From Thermogutta sp039793925 (lineage in GTDB: Bacteria; Planctomycetota; Planctomycetia; Pirellulales; Thermoguttaceae), in assembly GCF_039793925.1 (NCBI RefSeq), contig NZ_JBAMME010000370.1, positions 8,614-72,613 on the forward strand: 64,000 nt of DNA. The letters run 5' to 3'. Position numbers and translations under genes: made by a program. The notes under the pieces were generated by a model that worked only from the letters and a program-made list of their open reading frames with translations, made no database searches and was not told the origin of the DNA. Positions 17,174-26,177 of the stretch are shown piece by piece. The first letter of the stretch is position 1; each line of letters opens with the position of its first letter.

Positions 17174-18058
17174 GTGAAATCTGTCTTGGAAACGTCCATT
17201 CCCGGCCTCAAGAAGCGGAAAGGTAAAGTCCGCGATATTTACGACCTGGGTACTCATCTTTTGCTCGTGAGTACAGATCGCATCTCGGCATTCGACTGGG
17301 TCCTGCCCACACCCATCCCATCGAAAGGACAGGTTCTCAATCAACTTTCCGCATTCTGGTTTAAGTTATTGGGCGAACCCAACCATCTCGTCACCGTCAA
17401 TCTGGATGAAATGCCACTTCCCGAAGAGGTCGACCGGGAAATGCTGGCCGGCCGGACCAGTTATGTGCGAAAAACTAAAGTCATCCCCATCGAGTGCGTC
17501 GTCCGGGGATACATTTCCGGTTCCGCGTGGAAGGAGTACTGCCAAACCGGAACGGTGTGTGGGATTCAGCTTCCGCCGGGGCTCAAAGAAAGTGACGAGC
17601 TTCCAGAGCCGATCTTCACCCCAGCCACGAAAGCCGAAACCGGCCACGACGAAAACATTAGCTTCGATCGGATGATCGAGATCGTAGGCGAACAGCTCGC
17701 AATCGAACTCCGCGAAAGAAGCCTGCACATTTATAAGCAGGGAGCCGCTTACGCTAAAGATCGGGGGATCATCATTGCAGACACGAAATTTGAATTCGGG
17801 GTCGAAAATGGACAGATTTTACTAATAGACGAAGTTTTCACCCCCGACAGTTCGAGGTTCTGGCCGGCAGATTCCTACGCACCAGGCCGAGGTCAGCCGT
17901 CATTCGATAAGCAATTCGTGCGAGACTGGTTGGAAAGCGCCGGATGGGATAAGAACAGTCCACCGCCGGAGCTTCCAGATGACGTTGTGGAGAAAACACG
18001 AGAAAAGTATATAGAGGCCTTCGAGCGTTTGACGGGAGAAAAATTTCCATTTGCCTGA
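17174..18058 (+). CDS. purC: Phosphoribosylaminoimidazole-succinocarboxamide synthase
   Basis: 294 residues. It joins CAIR and aspartate with ATP to make SAICAR, a step of de novo purine synthesis in the cytoplasm. It carries GKVRDIYDLG near the start, STDRISAFDWVLP, VVRGYISGSAWKEY (the SAICAR synthetase signature) and LIDEVFTPDSSRFWP. The length is that of the longer, monofunctional type. I chose the GTG at 17174 because AAAGGAG (17158-17164) lies 9 bases before it; the in-frame TTG at 17165 overlaps that site. It is the only purine-biosynthesis gene in the window. The structured leader just upstream may control it. Confidence 0.95.
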   Translation: MKSVLETSIPGLKKRKGKVRDIYDLGTHLLLVSTDRISAFDWVLPTPIPSKGQVLNQLSAFWFKLLGEPNHLVTVNLDEMPLPEEVDREMLAGRTSYVRKTKVIPIECVVRGYISGSAWKEYCQTGTVCGIQLPPGLKESDELPEPIFTPATKAETGHDENISFDRMIEIVGEQLAIELRERSLHIYKQGAAYAKDRGIIIADTKFEFGVENGQILLIDEVFTPDSSRFWPADSYAPGRGQPSFDKQFVRDWLESAGWDKNSPPPELPDDVVEKTREKYIEAFERLTGEKFPFA

Positions 18059-18122
18059 TGGGTCTGAGGTGTTGCACGTCGGATGTTGATTACCACCTCA
18101 CGGGAAGGACAGAGCAGAAACT

Positions 18123-18446
18123 ATGCCGCTTTATGAAATCGAAACTGAGTATCACATCATCATTACCTGGGCTGACGATGAAGAATCGGCAAAGAACGTG
18201 GTGCGAGAAAACTATCCCCGCGAGGCCATTATCAGAATCGCGAAACGTCCGAGGAACAGTTGGGTCATCTCTAAGGCCGGGCTGGGAATCGTAGGCAAGA
18301 CCGACCCTTGCCATATAGCTCGGGAATGCCTTGCCCGAGCGGCGGGAGACAAAATCCACGCGATCCGCCGTTACATGCAAGAGACCGGCGCCGACCTGGA
18401 ACGAGCCAGGAAGGTCATCGAATCGAACATGATCATGGGCTGGTAG
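18123..18446 (+). CDS. Small protein with bL12-like C-terminal segment
   Basis: 107 residues with no signal or membrane segment. The first 50 residues (YEIETEYHIIITWADDEESAKNVV) look like a small alpha/beta unit. The last 35 (DKIHAIRRYMQETGADLERARKVIE) follow the pattern of the bL12 C-terminal domain, in which Lys-Ile...Ile-Arg...Thr-Gly...Leu...Ala...Val-Ile-Glu forms the helix-turn-helix that binds translation factors. The match is by pattern only. GGGAAGGAC lies ahead of the ATG. It follows purC after 64 bases and could be cotranscribed. Function is unknown. Confidence 0.7.
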   Translation: MPLYEIETEYHIIITWADDEESAKNVVRENYPREAIIRIAKRPRNSWVISKAGLGIVGKTDPCHIARECLARAAGDKIHAIRRYMQETGADLERARKVIESNMIMGW

Positions 18447-19189
18447 CAGCGTGGAGCCGTTTACCCCGCTCCGGGCCAACACGTTTCGGAGATACTTCAG
18501 GTTTCTGCAATGCTCTGGCTTCCTCGCACCTTCAACCCGACGACAAGGGTTCGGCAGCTTTCGTTTCTATCGCGCCCAATTTTTCGGTGCGCAGGGTATC
18601 TGACAGTGGAGTGAGTCTGATCCACCCAAAACAAGGCGCCAAGCGCACTGAATTGAAGTGAGAAAAGAGTGAGAAGAGGCTCCGAGGACAGGTAATCCAC
18701 CCTATTCCGCATTGCCGGTCGAAGTCTCCATGACGAGGGGCTTCTCTTCGGTCCATTCCGTCCTCTTTTTTGACTAGCCCATCGCATACAAGCCTGTGAC
18801 CAACCGCTCTCCCAGCGTCGGCGGTGTTTGAACCACCCCCTGAAAATTGGCCGCACAGCTTCTCCCGACTATTCGGTAATTTCATCAGGCGCCGGCCCTG
18901 AAGTGCATGGAGAATCGTAGTCAGCTTCCGCAGTCCGGGCGTTTGACCAAGCATTAAGGCTGGTCAAACGGTCCAGAACATTGGTGGTGATGCTCAACAC
19001 TTGGTAGAAGTTAATAACCGCTTGGTCTTTTTTGAGCGGGATGCTTTTCACTGGACACAGGATCGCCCACAATACAATTCCGTGACAGATCGCCGACGCA
19101 CCGCCGGCTCCCGCTTGGTGAAATCTTTTCGCAACCGGTATGGACGAGGTCACCGAATCCGCGGTTATCGGATTACAGGTAGTGTGGAA
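18447..19189. other. Long intergenic region, no supported gene
   Basis: 743 bases without a convincing gene; the open frames present on both strands lack ribosome-binding sites and recognisable content. It contains a perfect 10-bp inverted repeat at 18940-18970 (listed separately). The frame of the downstream gene stays open back to 19001, but the signal peptide begins at 19190. CTTGGT recurs three times between 18999 and 19118. A decayed gene here cannot be excluded. Confidence 0.45.
18940..18970. repeat. Perfect 10-bp inverted repeat, 11-base spacer
   Basis: CGTTTGACCA (18940-18949) and TGGTCAAACG (18961-18970) are exact reverse complements. The spacer AGCATTAAGGC can add a G-C pair. There is no T-run after it on either side, so it is not a standard terminator. 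It lies 220 bases before the TolC-like gene and could be an operator. Confidence 0.6.
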
Positions 19190-21130
19190 ATGAATTCTTG
19201 TATTTCACTGAAACACCTGTCACCGTTGATCAGCACTCTGATGGTGTTCATCGGGGCCAACGCGGGCCTTGCCGAAAATCGTCCACGCCTGCAGTTAAGT
19301 GTCGGTTTCGCTCACGGCTGGTCGGTCGTACTTCTTGCAGAGCAGACGCCACCCGGTGCAGGAACGGCAGGCGGACTGCAACAATCCCGGCCTTCGGCCG
19401 CGCAACTTCGTCCCGAGTTGGACAATCGTTTAAAAACAGCCCTTCGTCGAAATTTTCAGCGAACCGATCGAATCGTCAGTTTGCAATCGCTTTTGGAGCG
19501 GTACTCACGGCAAGAAGATCTCACTCGTGCTGTCAAGACTTACTGGACTGTTGTGCGACTTGTCGCTTCGGTCGACGTGCTTTCAGAGTTGCTCTCGGAA
19601 CTTGAAACCTTCCCGTGTCCTCCAGAACGACGTCCTTACCTCGAAGGTCTTAAAGGCGGCATCACCGGGCAACTTATCGATATGCGTTCTCAACTGGCTG
19701 CGGCACAATTCGAACTGGCCACATGGGCCGGCATGACGAATGCTCAGGGCCGAGCGTTTCCAGACGACATTCCCCACACGGGTGGTTACAACACGTATAT
19801 TGACTCGCTGTTCCACGGCCAGGCCCCGCTGGAAGTCCGCAAAATAGACGAACTTCTTCCACTTATCCGGCAGTCCATCTATCTCCACTTCATAGCGGCT
19901 CGAAGTGCTCGCGACGCGTGGCTGGCGTACCGTGATCTGGCTAACGCGGGCGCGGCTAATATTGAACCTGCTATGCAGATGTGGCATCTGGCCGTTACCG
20001 AGAATCTTCGTTGCCTGGAATCTGTTGAGCGGTACAACGAATTGATTCTTGAATACATTCTTGAGCTACGAACCTACGGTCAAACACCGACCAACATTCT
20101 GCCCATGCTCCTCGAGGAGGGTAGCCGCCATATTGTCTCCGGCACGACTTCTGGATCCAACCCAGGCAACCGCGATAGCGGGAATGCTGCGACCTCCGCG
20201 CGGCAAGCCCGCCTATTGGCCGACGGGCTGCCCTTCGCTTTCAAGCCTCGGGAGCCGCTCACCGCACCGCATTGCTTACAGACTCCCACCTACTTTCTGA
20301 CTGCTCTTGGGGAGTCTGGTGCCGTCGAAACACCAGAATTAACGAAAGGTTTTTTCAGCTCCATCAAGGCCACACGTCTTGAGGATTTCGTCAAAGAGCT
20401 TTCACGCTTCTGCAGTACAGAATCAACACAAATTCGAGGAGGCAAGCCCTTGACGCTGTCCGAATATCTGACGGATAGCTCAGCCGGAAATGGAGAACGT
20501 GGAGTCCGCACGATTAAGTATTGGGATGTGGTGGAAGCCCAGGACAGGCTTTTCGTGCTCATCAAACAATCGGCGATATTGTCGGAGCTTTTCCAGTTGG
20601 CGCTCCGAGAAGCCGAGCGTCCGGGAGGAGCCGAACTGGTGCTCCAGATTCACGCAGAGAGAAATGCAGCGGACGCAGCCCTTCAAGACGCCCATGCCGA
20701 CCTGATGGAAAAGCGATTTGTCCTCAAGAAGAGCCACCCAGCCACCGCTGTCGATCCGACTGCAGTCACGCCCCCGTTTGCTGGTCCGTACGAAACGCGA
20801 TGGGACGAGCTTGCCCCCTCCATCCCTCCGGCCCGGCGTGTCCACTTGGGAAAGATTGCCTATCGGTTGCCGGGCATCTATGCGGCGACAGCACAAACCG
20901 CCTCGGCACTCCTTTCTGCCGATCTCGCCCGCCAGCGCGATGCCGAGGCTTATTTGCGGGGCCAAATCCCTTTGACCACTCTTCTTGCATCCATTCGGCT
21001 CGAATTTGACCTTTGGTTAGAATTCATTGGAGGAGTTGGCCAATACAACAGGGCCATCGCAGAGTACGCAGCGAGTTGTCTGCCATTCGCTTCGTTGAAT
21101 GACTACCTCAAGGCTATCGGCGCCCAGTAG
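19190..21130 (+). CDS. Exported TolC-like protein, planctomycete type
   Basis: 646 residues with a signal peptide (MNSCISLKHLSPLISTLMVFIGANAGLAE). The rest is mostly long amphipathic helix. Two segments resemble the helical repeat of TolC-type outer-membrane efflux proteins: the region around QLRPELDNRLKTAL to QLAAAQFELATWAG, and the end, AEAYLRGQIPLTTLLASIRLEFDLWLEFIGGVGQYNRAIAEYA, which copies the closing pattern of TolC repeats. I saw no clear beta-barrel strands, so the similarity may be limited to the coiled coil. The ATG at 19190 was chosen because it starts the signal peptide. Its stop overlaps the next gene's GTG by one base, suggesting cotranscription. No efflux pump partner is nearby. 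Confidence 0.6.
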   Translation: MNSCISLKHLSPLISTLMVFIGANAGLAENRPRLQLSVGFAHGWSVVLLAEQTPPGAGTAGGLQQSRPSAAQLRPELDNRLKTALRRNFQRTDRIVSLQSLLERYSRQEDLTRAVKTYWTVVRLVASVDVLSELLSELETFPCPPERRPYLEGLKGGITGQLIDMRSQLAAAQFELATWAGMTNAQGRAFPDDIPHTGGYNTYIDSLFHGQAPLEVRKIDELLPLIRQSIYLHFIAARSARDAWLAYRDLANAGAANIEPAMQMWHLAVTENLRCLESVERYNELILEYILELRTYGQTPTNILPMLLEEGSRHIVSGTTSGSNPGNRDSGNAATSARQARLLADGLPFAFKPREPLTAPHCLQTPTYFLTALGESGAVETPELTKGFFSSIKATRLEDFVKELSRFCSTESTQIRGGKPLTLSEYLTDSSAGNGERGVRTIKYWDVVEAQDRLFVLIKQSAILSELFQLALREAERPGGAELVLQIHAERNAADAALQDAHADLMEKRFVLKKSHPATAVDPTAVTPPFAGPYETRWDELAPSIPPARRVHLGKIAYRLPGIYAATAQTASALLSADLARQRDAEAYLRGQIPLTTLLASIRLEFDLWLEFIGGVGQYNRAIAEYAASCLPFASLNDYLKAIGAQ

Positions 21131-22302
21131 TGCCAGCAAAAAAGGTATTCGCATCGCTATCCAGTATGCTCGAGCATCATCCGAATAGTTGCGAAAGCAA
21201 CACGGCCCCATCCTTGATGCTACAACCGGCCGAGGGAATTCAGAAATATTTCCCCCGGGAAACTATCCCAGCAAGCCTGGCCGTGAAGATCGGGGCGCTA
21301 GAAATCTCCCCTCCTTTGTTTCAGGCGCCCATGGCTGGCTACAGCAACTATGCTTTCCGACAGCTCCTGCGGCGACTGGGTGGAGTCGGTTTGCTTTGCA
21401 CGGAGATGGTTAGTGCCAGAGGTTTTCTCGAACTCGATCGCCGCTACGGAAAACTTCCAGAGCGACTGTGGGGTGTACGCGAAGAGCCGCGTCCTGTGTC
21501 AGTTCAAATTTGGGACAACGATCCCAACAAATTGGCCCAAGTTGCCGAAAGGCTGGTTGAAGATTTTCACGTGAGCGCACTGGACCTCAATTTCGGCTGT
21601 CCTGCGGAGCAGATCACCAAAGGCGTCGCTTGCGGAGCATATCTTCTCAAAGATCCGGAAGTTGTGGGCAACATTGTGTCCAAGGTGGTGCGGACCGTGT
21701 CCCCCATCCCGGTGACAGCCAAAATGCGTCTGGGTTACACAGACCAGCAACTTACGGCCTGCGAAGTAGCCCAAGCCATTGAACAAGCCGGCGGCAGCGC
21801 GGTCTTCGTCCATGGACGGACAGCACAGCAAAAGTACCGAGGGACGGCCAACTGGGAACGGATTGCCGAGGTGAAAGCCGCGGTCCGGCGCATTCCCGTC
21901 ATTGGCAACGGCGATATACGGTCCGCGGCCGATGCCGTCAATAACTTCAAGCGCTATGGTCTGGATGGAGTCATGATTGGTCGGGCTGCCCTTTTCCGAC
22001 CCTGGATTTTCCGCGAAGCGGCGGCCCTACTTGCTGGGAATGCACCGCCCCCGGAACCAACCCCGGAAGAACAGTTCGATCTCATTCGCGAGCAATACGA
22101 GATGCTCATGGGCCAGTTTGGCAGCCCAAAAGCGACCATCTTGATGAAGCAATTTCTTTGCCGGTTTATCGCTTTCCGGCCGGGCTCCAAGCATCTTCGA
22201 GTGAACGTACTCCATCTGAATGAACCGCGTGAAATCCTAGAGGCGGTCCGCCAATTCCTGCTGCAGACGGCGTCCCCGAGTAGTTTGTCCGATTCGTGTT
22301 GA
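21130..22302 (+). CDS. tRNA-dihydrouridine synthase (DusB-like)
   Basis: 390 residues as written. This FMN enzyme reduces specific uridines of tRNA to dihydrouridine. The barrel begins LFQAPMAGYSNYAFRQLLRRLG. LDLNFGCPAEQITKGVACGAYLLKDP carries the NxGCP motif and the Cys (VACGA) in the position of the catalytic acid. KMRLGYTDQ and VFVHGRTAQQKYRGTANW are the usual substrate blocks, and IGNGDIRS and GVMIGRAALFRPW bind the FMN phosphate. The GTG at 21130 overlaps the upstream stop by one base; ATG codons at 21166 and 21217 are alternatives and would remove an ill-conserved N-terminus. The pairing with a TolC-like gene looks like simple cotranscription, not a shared pathway. Confidence 0.92.
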   Translation: MPAKKVFASLSSMLEHHPNSCESNTAPSLMLQPAEGIQKYFPRETIPASLAVKIGALEISPPLFQAPMAGYSNYAFRQLLRRLGGVGLLCTEMVSARGFLELDRRYGKLPERLWGVREEPRPVSVQIWDNDPNKLAQVAERLVEDFHVSALDLNFGCPAEQITKGVACGAYLLKDPEVVGNIVSKVVRTVSPIPVTAKMRLGYTDQQLTACEVAQAIEQAGGSAVFVHGRTAQQKYRGTANWERIAEVKAAVRRIPVIGNGDIRSAADAVNNFKRYGLDGVMIGRAALFRPWIFREAAALLAGNAPPPEPTPEEQFDLIREQYEMLMGQFGSPKATILMKQFLCRFIAFRPGSKHLRVNVLHLNEPREILEAVRQFLLQTASPSSLSDSC

Positions 22303-22421
22303 GCTGTCGTCGATTGAATCCGTAGCACCTGCTGAAGCAACCCAGAGTACCCGACAACTCGGGAAGTTTTCTCTGCTTTTTCAAGTGAGAACACCGTGTC
22401 CCGGCATCTGTTTCGGGAACC

Positions 22422-23102
22422 TCACTCCCGAGCTTCGCCGAGCCAGCGTTCGCGCGTAGCGCCATCGGGTGAGACCTGCCACACGTGGCCTGTCCGGACA
22501 TCGAGTGCAGTGAGCCAACCACCACCGTAGCAGTAGGTGTCGATGCAGACAAGATAGCCAAGATTAAGAATTTCCCCGTTTTTCTGTGCGGTGTGCCCAG
22601 TAATGGCCACTTTCCCAGAGACATGGGGTCCCGGAAGATATTCGCGCAGCGAGCACCAGCGGAGCATGGTTCCATCCAGCATATTCAGGGGACGATGTTC
22701 ATCGTAGTTGGCGTGGACGAAAAAGTGGTTTTCCGTCTCGTAGTAAGCGACGCAATTTCTCAAAAAAGCTATGTGTTCCGGTGGAATTCCTTCCACCGTG
22801 GCACATCCATAAGAGGCCAAAGTGGCGGCGCCGCCGTAAATCAACCAGTCCTGAAATGCCTCCCTTTCGCCATCCAAAATGTTGAGCAGCATTTCGTCGT
22901 GATTACCCAAAATCGGTACCAGGGTGACATGCTGTTGAAGCCGTATTAAAAGATCAATGACGCCACGGCTATCAGGCCCCCGATCGATGTAGTCGCCCAG
23001 TCCGACAATGATGTCCGAACTTCCCGGACCGATCCACTCCAGGAGGCGCTCCAGAACGTGTCGATAACCGTGAATGTCTCCGATAGCGATGATGCGGTTC
23101 AC
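22422..23102 (-). CDS. PPP-family metallophosphatase
   Basis: 226 residues beginning MNRIIAIGDIHGYRHVLERLL. The three metal motifs of the PPP phosphoesterase family are intact: GDIHG (8-12), GDYIDRGPDS (36-45) and GNHDE (66-70). HANYD and ITGHT supply later ligands. Bacterial members such as PrpA and ApaH-like enzymes cleave phosphoserine or phosphothreonine, or dinucleoside polyphosphates; the sequence alone does not decide. The start is GTG with no clear ribosome-binding site. cdsA lies upstream on the same strand, 163 bases away. Confidence 0.88.
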   Translation of the reverse strand: MNRIIAIGDIHGYRHVLERLLEWIGPGSSDIIVGLGDYIDRGPDSRGVIDLLIRLQQHVTLVPILGNHDEMLLNILDGEREAFQDWLIYGGAATLASYGCATVEGIPPEHIAFLRNCVAYYETENHFFVHANYDEHRPLNMLDGTMLRWCSLREYLPGPHVSGKVAITGHTAQKNGEILNLGYLVCIDTYCYGGGWLTALDVRTGHVWQVSPDGATRERWLGEARE

Positions 23103-23265
23103 TGAATAACCACGGTTTTAAACGGCTGGCAGCAACAAACGGCGTAAACCCGGATAGCAGTTACAACTCGTGCCCAAATTGCGAATCGGCAGGTGGGCCA
23201 TCACACATCACGATCCCCCTCGCGCCATTCTACGTCGATCGCTTCCCAATGGTTTTGCATCACAT

Positions 23266-24225
23266 TCATCCCGCGACGGGGCCGTGAGTGGTCAAGAAAA
23301 TCTGCGTGAGGTGGAAGAACACGGGAGCCGCGAAACAGAGTGAGTCGATCCTGTCGAGCACTCCGGTGTGGCCCGCCACGAGAGTCCCATAATCCCTCAC
23401 GCCGCGATCTCTCTTGATGGCGGACATGGTGAGGCTTCCCGCGAACGCAGCGACGGAGATCGCGAGGGAAAGGGCCGCCGCAATCCACACAGAGTCGAAG
23501 GGTGTCACCCACCAAAGCATGGCGCCCACCAGCGTCACACTTGCCGTACCTCCGAGAAGCCCTTCCCACGTCTTGGTTGGATTAATATCTGGAACGATCA
23601 CGTGCCGACTGGGAAGCTGGGACCAGGCAAAGTGGAGTGCGTCACTGAGCTGAGTCATGAACACCAGGAAAAACAACAGTCTCAGGTTATACGCGTCATT
23701 ACCGAAATTGATGGTCGTCAAGATCGCCGGTGCGTAACTCAAGCAATACACGCAAATAAGTAAGCCCATTTGAATTTTGGCTGTTCTTTCAAGGAATCTT
23801 TTCGGGTCGCCGGAAAGTGCAATTCGCGTGTGAATGAAAAGGAGCGCATAGACCGGGATGATGATTGCAAACAGTTCGTAACGTGCCAAACCCACCAGAA
23901 CATACTGTGCGGGTGTGCAAAGCACAAACACCCAGAAAAGAGCCCGATGATCACCCGGTCGAGTCGGCGTTAGCGTGATAAACTCGCGAAGACTCCAAAA
24001 AGAGATCATCCCGAACAGAACGATGGTCGCCGTCTTGCCGAGGATCATCGCCCCTGCTAAACCTGCAAAAAGCAACCACCAGGCTCTCAGGCGACCAGAG
24101 AGACTGTCCACGATGTCCGGATTGATTGCCTCGCTTCGCCCTTTCCGCAAAACATGGACCACCACAGTGGCCACGATCAAAAGGAGCAAAACCCCGCCCA
24201 AAAGACCCCATGTGATGACATCCAT
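23266..24225 (-). CDS. cdsA: Phosphatidate cytidylyltransferase
   Basis: 319 residues with about eight hydrophobic segments. It makes CDP-diacylglycerol from phosphatidate and CTP in the inner membrane, the branch point of phospholipid synthesis. The C-terminal signature is present: SAIKRDRGVRDYGTLVAGHTGVLDRIDSL. Two usual residues differ: Arg replaces Lys before Asp in KD, and the HGG triplet reads HTG. The metal-binding Asp residues and the DR...D are kept. I chose the ATG ending at 24225; a GTG four codons earlier touches the only GAGG site. htrA lies just upstream on the same strand (73 bases). Confidence 0.9.
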   Translation of the reverse strand: MDVITWGLLGGVLLLLIVATVVVHVLRKGRSEAINPDIVDSLSGRLRAWWLLFAGLAGAMILGKTATIVLFGMISFWSLREFITLTPTRPGDHRALFWVFVLCTPAQYVLVGLARYELFAIIIPVYALLFIHTRIALSGDPKRFLERTAKIQMGLLICVYCLSYAPAILTTINFGNDAYNLRLLFFLVFMTQLSDALHFAWSQLPSRHVIVPDINPTKTWEGLLGGTASVTLVGAMLWWVTPFDSVWIAAALSLAISVAAFAGSLTMSAIKRDRGVRDYGTLVAGHTGVLDRIDSLCFAAPVFFHLTQIFLTTHGPVAG

Positions 24226-24297
24226 GGATCGCGACACCTCAGCGAGGCTTAAAAGAACACCCGCGGGTTCAATCCCTCTGCCTCTTCCCGAAGAACG

Positions 24298-25845
24298 CTA
24301 TTTTTTCAGAACAATGATCTGCCGCCCAATGCGGCTGGCCACTTCCAATTTAATACCCTTTTCGAGATTGCCTCTTTTCAGCGCCTTCTGCCAATCATCC
24401 ACATTGCTGATCGGCTGTTCTTCCACCTGCACAATAACCATTCCCGTTCTCAGGCCGCATTTCTCGCCCGGTTTGCCGGGATCTGCATGGACAACGACAA
24501 CCCCTTCTGTCACGCGAACTCCGGTGGCCTGACCAATGTCGGGATCGAAATCCATCAAAATAAGCCCGAGTTCCCGATCATACGTCCGTCGCCGAGTCAC
24601 TTCAGAAGACTCTCCTGAAGCACGTTGTTTAAGTCGCTCGGCCAACTCCCGTTCCGAAGGCGATTCCTCTAGCGTGACCTCGATCTCAATCGGTGCTCCA
24701 TCGCGAAGTAACCGAATTTTGTGTTTTTGATCAATGGCCGCGCGTTCCACCAGCTCCTGAAGCGTCGGAACATCAGTCACGGGATAACCGTCAAACTCCG
24801 TCACAATATCGTTGCGTTTGAGTCCCGCCTTGTCCGCCGGCCCATCCGGGAGCACCTGCCGAATGACCACAGCGCTTGGCCCAGTCGCGCTTCTCCCGTC
24901 ATTTCCAGCTTGCGCCGGGCGCGGCAAGAGAACCTCATCGAGAGTCACTCCCAAATAAGCCCGGCGGACCCTTCCGTGCGCCAAAAGTTCTGAACTGACC
25001 CATTTCACCAGGTTGATTGGGATGGCGAACCCGACGCCCTGGTAGCCACCACTTCTCGAAAAGATAGCGGTATTAATCCCCACAACCTCCCCCTCCAGGT
25101 TTACCAGAGGCCCCCCGGAATTGCCCGGATTAATAGCAGCATCAGTCTGAATAAACCGCACGCGGCCGATCGATCGCAAGCTCCGTCCTTTGGCACTCAC
25201 GATCCCAGCGCTGACCGTCCCCTCCAATTCAAAGGGATTGCCGACCGCCAGAACCCATTCTCCGATGTCCAATTGATCTGAATCTCCTAAACGGGCGGCC
25301 GGAAGCGGCTCGGTTGTCTCAACCTGCAGGACAGCTAAATCGCTCAATTCGTCTGTTTTTTTGTCGATCACGGGTAACTCTCGTCCGTCGAACAGGCGAA
25401 CGGTAACGACATCTCCCCCCTCAATGACGTGCCGATTTGTGACGATCACTCCCCGCGGATCGATAATCACGCCGGCCCCCAGCCCCATATCCGGATTCCG
25501 AGGGATGTCGAACTGAAAGCCCGGCTCGTCAGGATTGGCGTCGTTATCCCCCCACGGTAAGCCGGGGATCGACCGTCGGGGCCGCGATTCCCGCGTCGTT
25601 GCCGTGCGGATTGTTACGACAGTCGGCAGAACTTTCTTCGCCGCCAAGCGAAAGGCAAGGGAGAGTTTTCTAGCCTGTTGGATAGCCTCAGCTTCGTGGT
25701 CCTCGCCCCGTACAGTTTTCCCACTGAGTACCGGGCAAAGCACGAGCGCCATCACCAAAAGTCGCGACCCGAGCGCGATCCACGTCAACTGCCTTCCGCC
25801 GGCAATCCACCGATGGTCACTGTTTTGGCCATGATTGATGATCAT
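24298..25845 (-). CDS. HtrA/DegP-type periplasmic serine protease
   Basis: 515 residues. The N-terminus has a hydrophobic segment at about 22-42 acting as signal or anchor. The trypsin-like domain has the full triad: His139 (VTNRHVIEGG), Asp169 (DELSDLAVLQV) and Ser243 (NPGNSGGPL). Two PDZ domains follow, at about 285-375 (LPDGPADKAGLKRNDIVTEFDG) and 410-510 (DPGKPGEKCGLRTGMVIVQVE). Family members degrade or refold damaged envelope proteins and take part in stress signalling. GAGGAG lies 8 bases ahead of the ATG. cdsA follows on the same strand, so membrane-lipid and envelope-quality functions may be cotranscribed. Confidence 0.95.
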   Translation of the reverse strand: MIINHGQNSDHRWIAGGRQLTWIALGSRLLVMALVLCPVLSGKTVRGEDHEAEAIQQARKLSLAFRLAAKKVLPTVVTIRTATTRESRPRRSIPGLPWGDNDANPDEPGFQFDIPRNPDMGLGAGVIIDPRGVIVTNRHVIEGGDVVTVRLFDGRELPVIDKKTDELSDLAVLQVETTEPLPAARLGDSDQLDIGEWVLAVGNPFELEGTVSAGIVSAKGRSLRSIGRVRFIQTDAAINPGNSGGPLVNLEGEVVGINTAIFSRSGGYQGVGFAIPINLVKWVSSELLAHGRVRRAYLGVTLDEVLLPRPAQAGNDGRSATGPSAVVIRQVLPDGPADKAGLKRNDIVTEFDGYPVTDVPTLQELVERAAIDQKHKIRLLRDGAPIEIEVTLEESPSERELAERLKQRASGESSEVTRRRTYDRELGLILMDFDPDIGQATGVRVTEGVVVVHADPGKPGEKCGLRTGMVIVQVEEQPISNVDDWQKALKRGNLEKGIKLEVASRIGRQIIVLKK

Positions 25846-26177
25846 AAGAGCTCCTCAGCAAATGCTGATTTTGGTTGCACTTGGAGACCACCTCCATTGC
25901 GCAAGTTTACGACAAGTTCTCCTGAAGAATCAACCGAGCTGCACGGCCATTTGTTTTTTGCTAGGCGCATTCGCCGTGCAAGGGCGCCACAACCAGCCCC
26001 GTCCGCCCCTCGTGAACTGGTCACTTAGCAGGATAACTTGTGTTCCCGGGACTCAGGCCAAATTATAATGATGCATTTGTGTGCTTTTGGGCTCCTGCAG
26101 CTCGATGGACTGCGTTTTGCGGGAGCCTGTTGTTCGCCGTGGCCGTTTGCCCTGTTGATTCGAAAAGGAGATGCACC
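25846..26177. other. Divergent promoter region of htrA and sugar isomerase
   Basis: 332 bases between divergent genes. A TATAAT at 26064-26069 could serve the plus-strand gene, with a TTGTGT at 26038-26043 as a poorly spaced (20 bases) -35. No RNA gene or short gene is supported. Confidence 0.4.

Noticed and set aside
18497..19153. Minus-strand open frames in the 743-base gap
   Set aside because: No ribosome-binding sites, no recognisable sequence, and overlapping frames of equal quality on the other strand.
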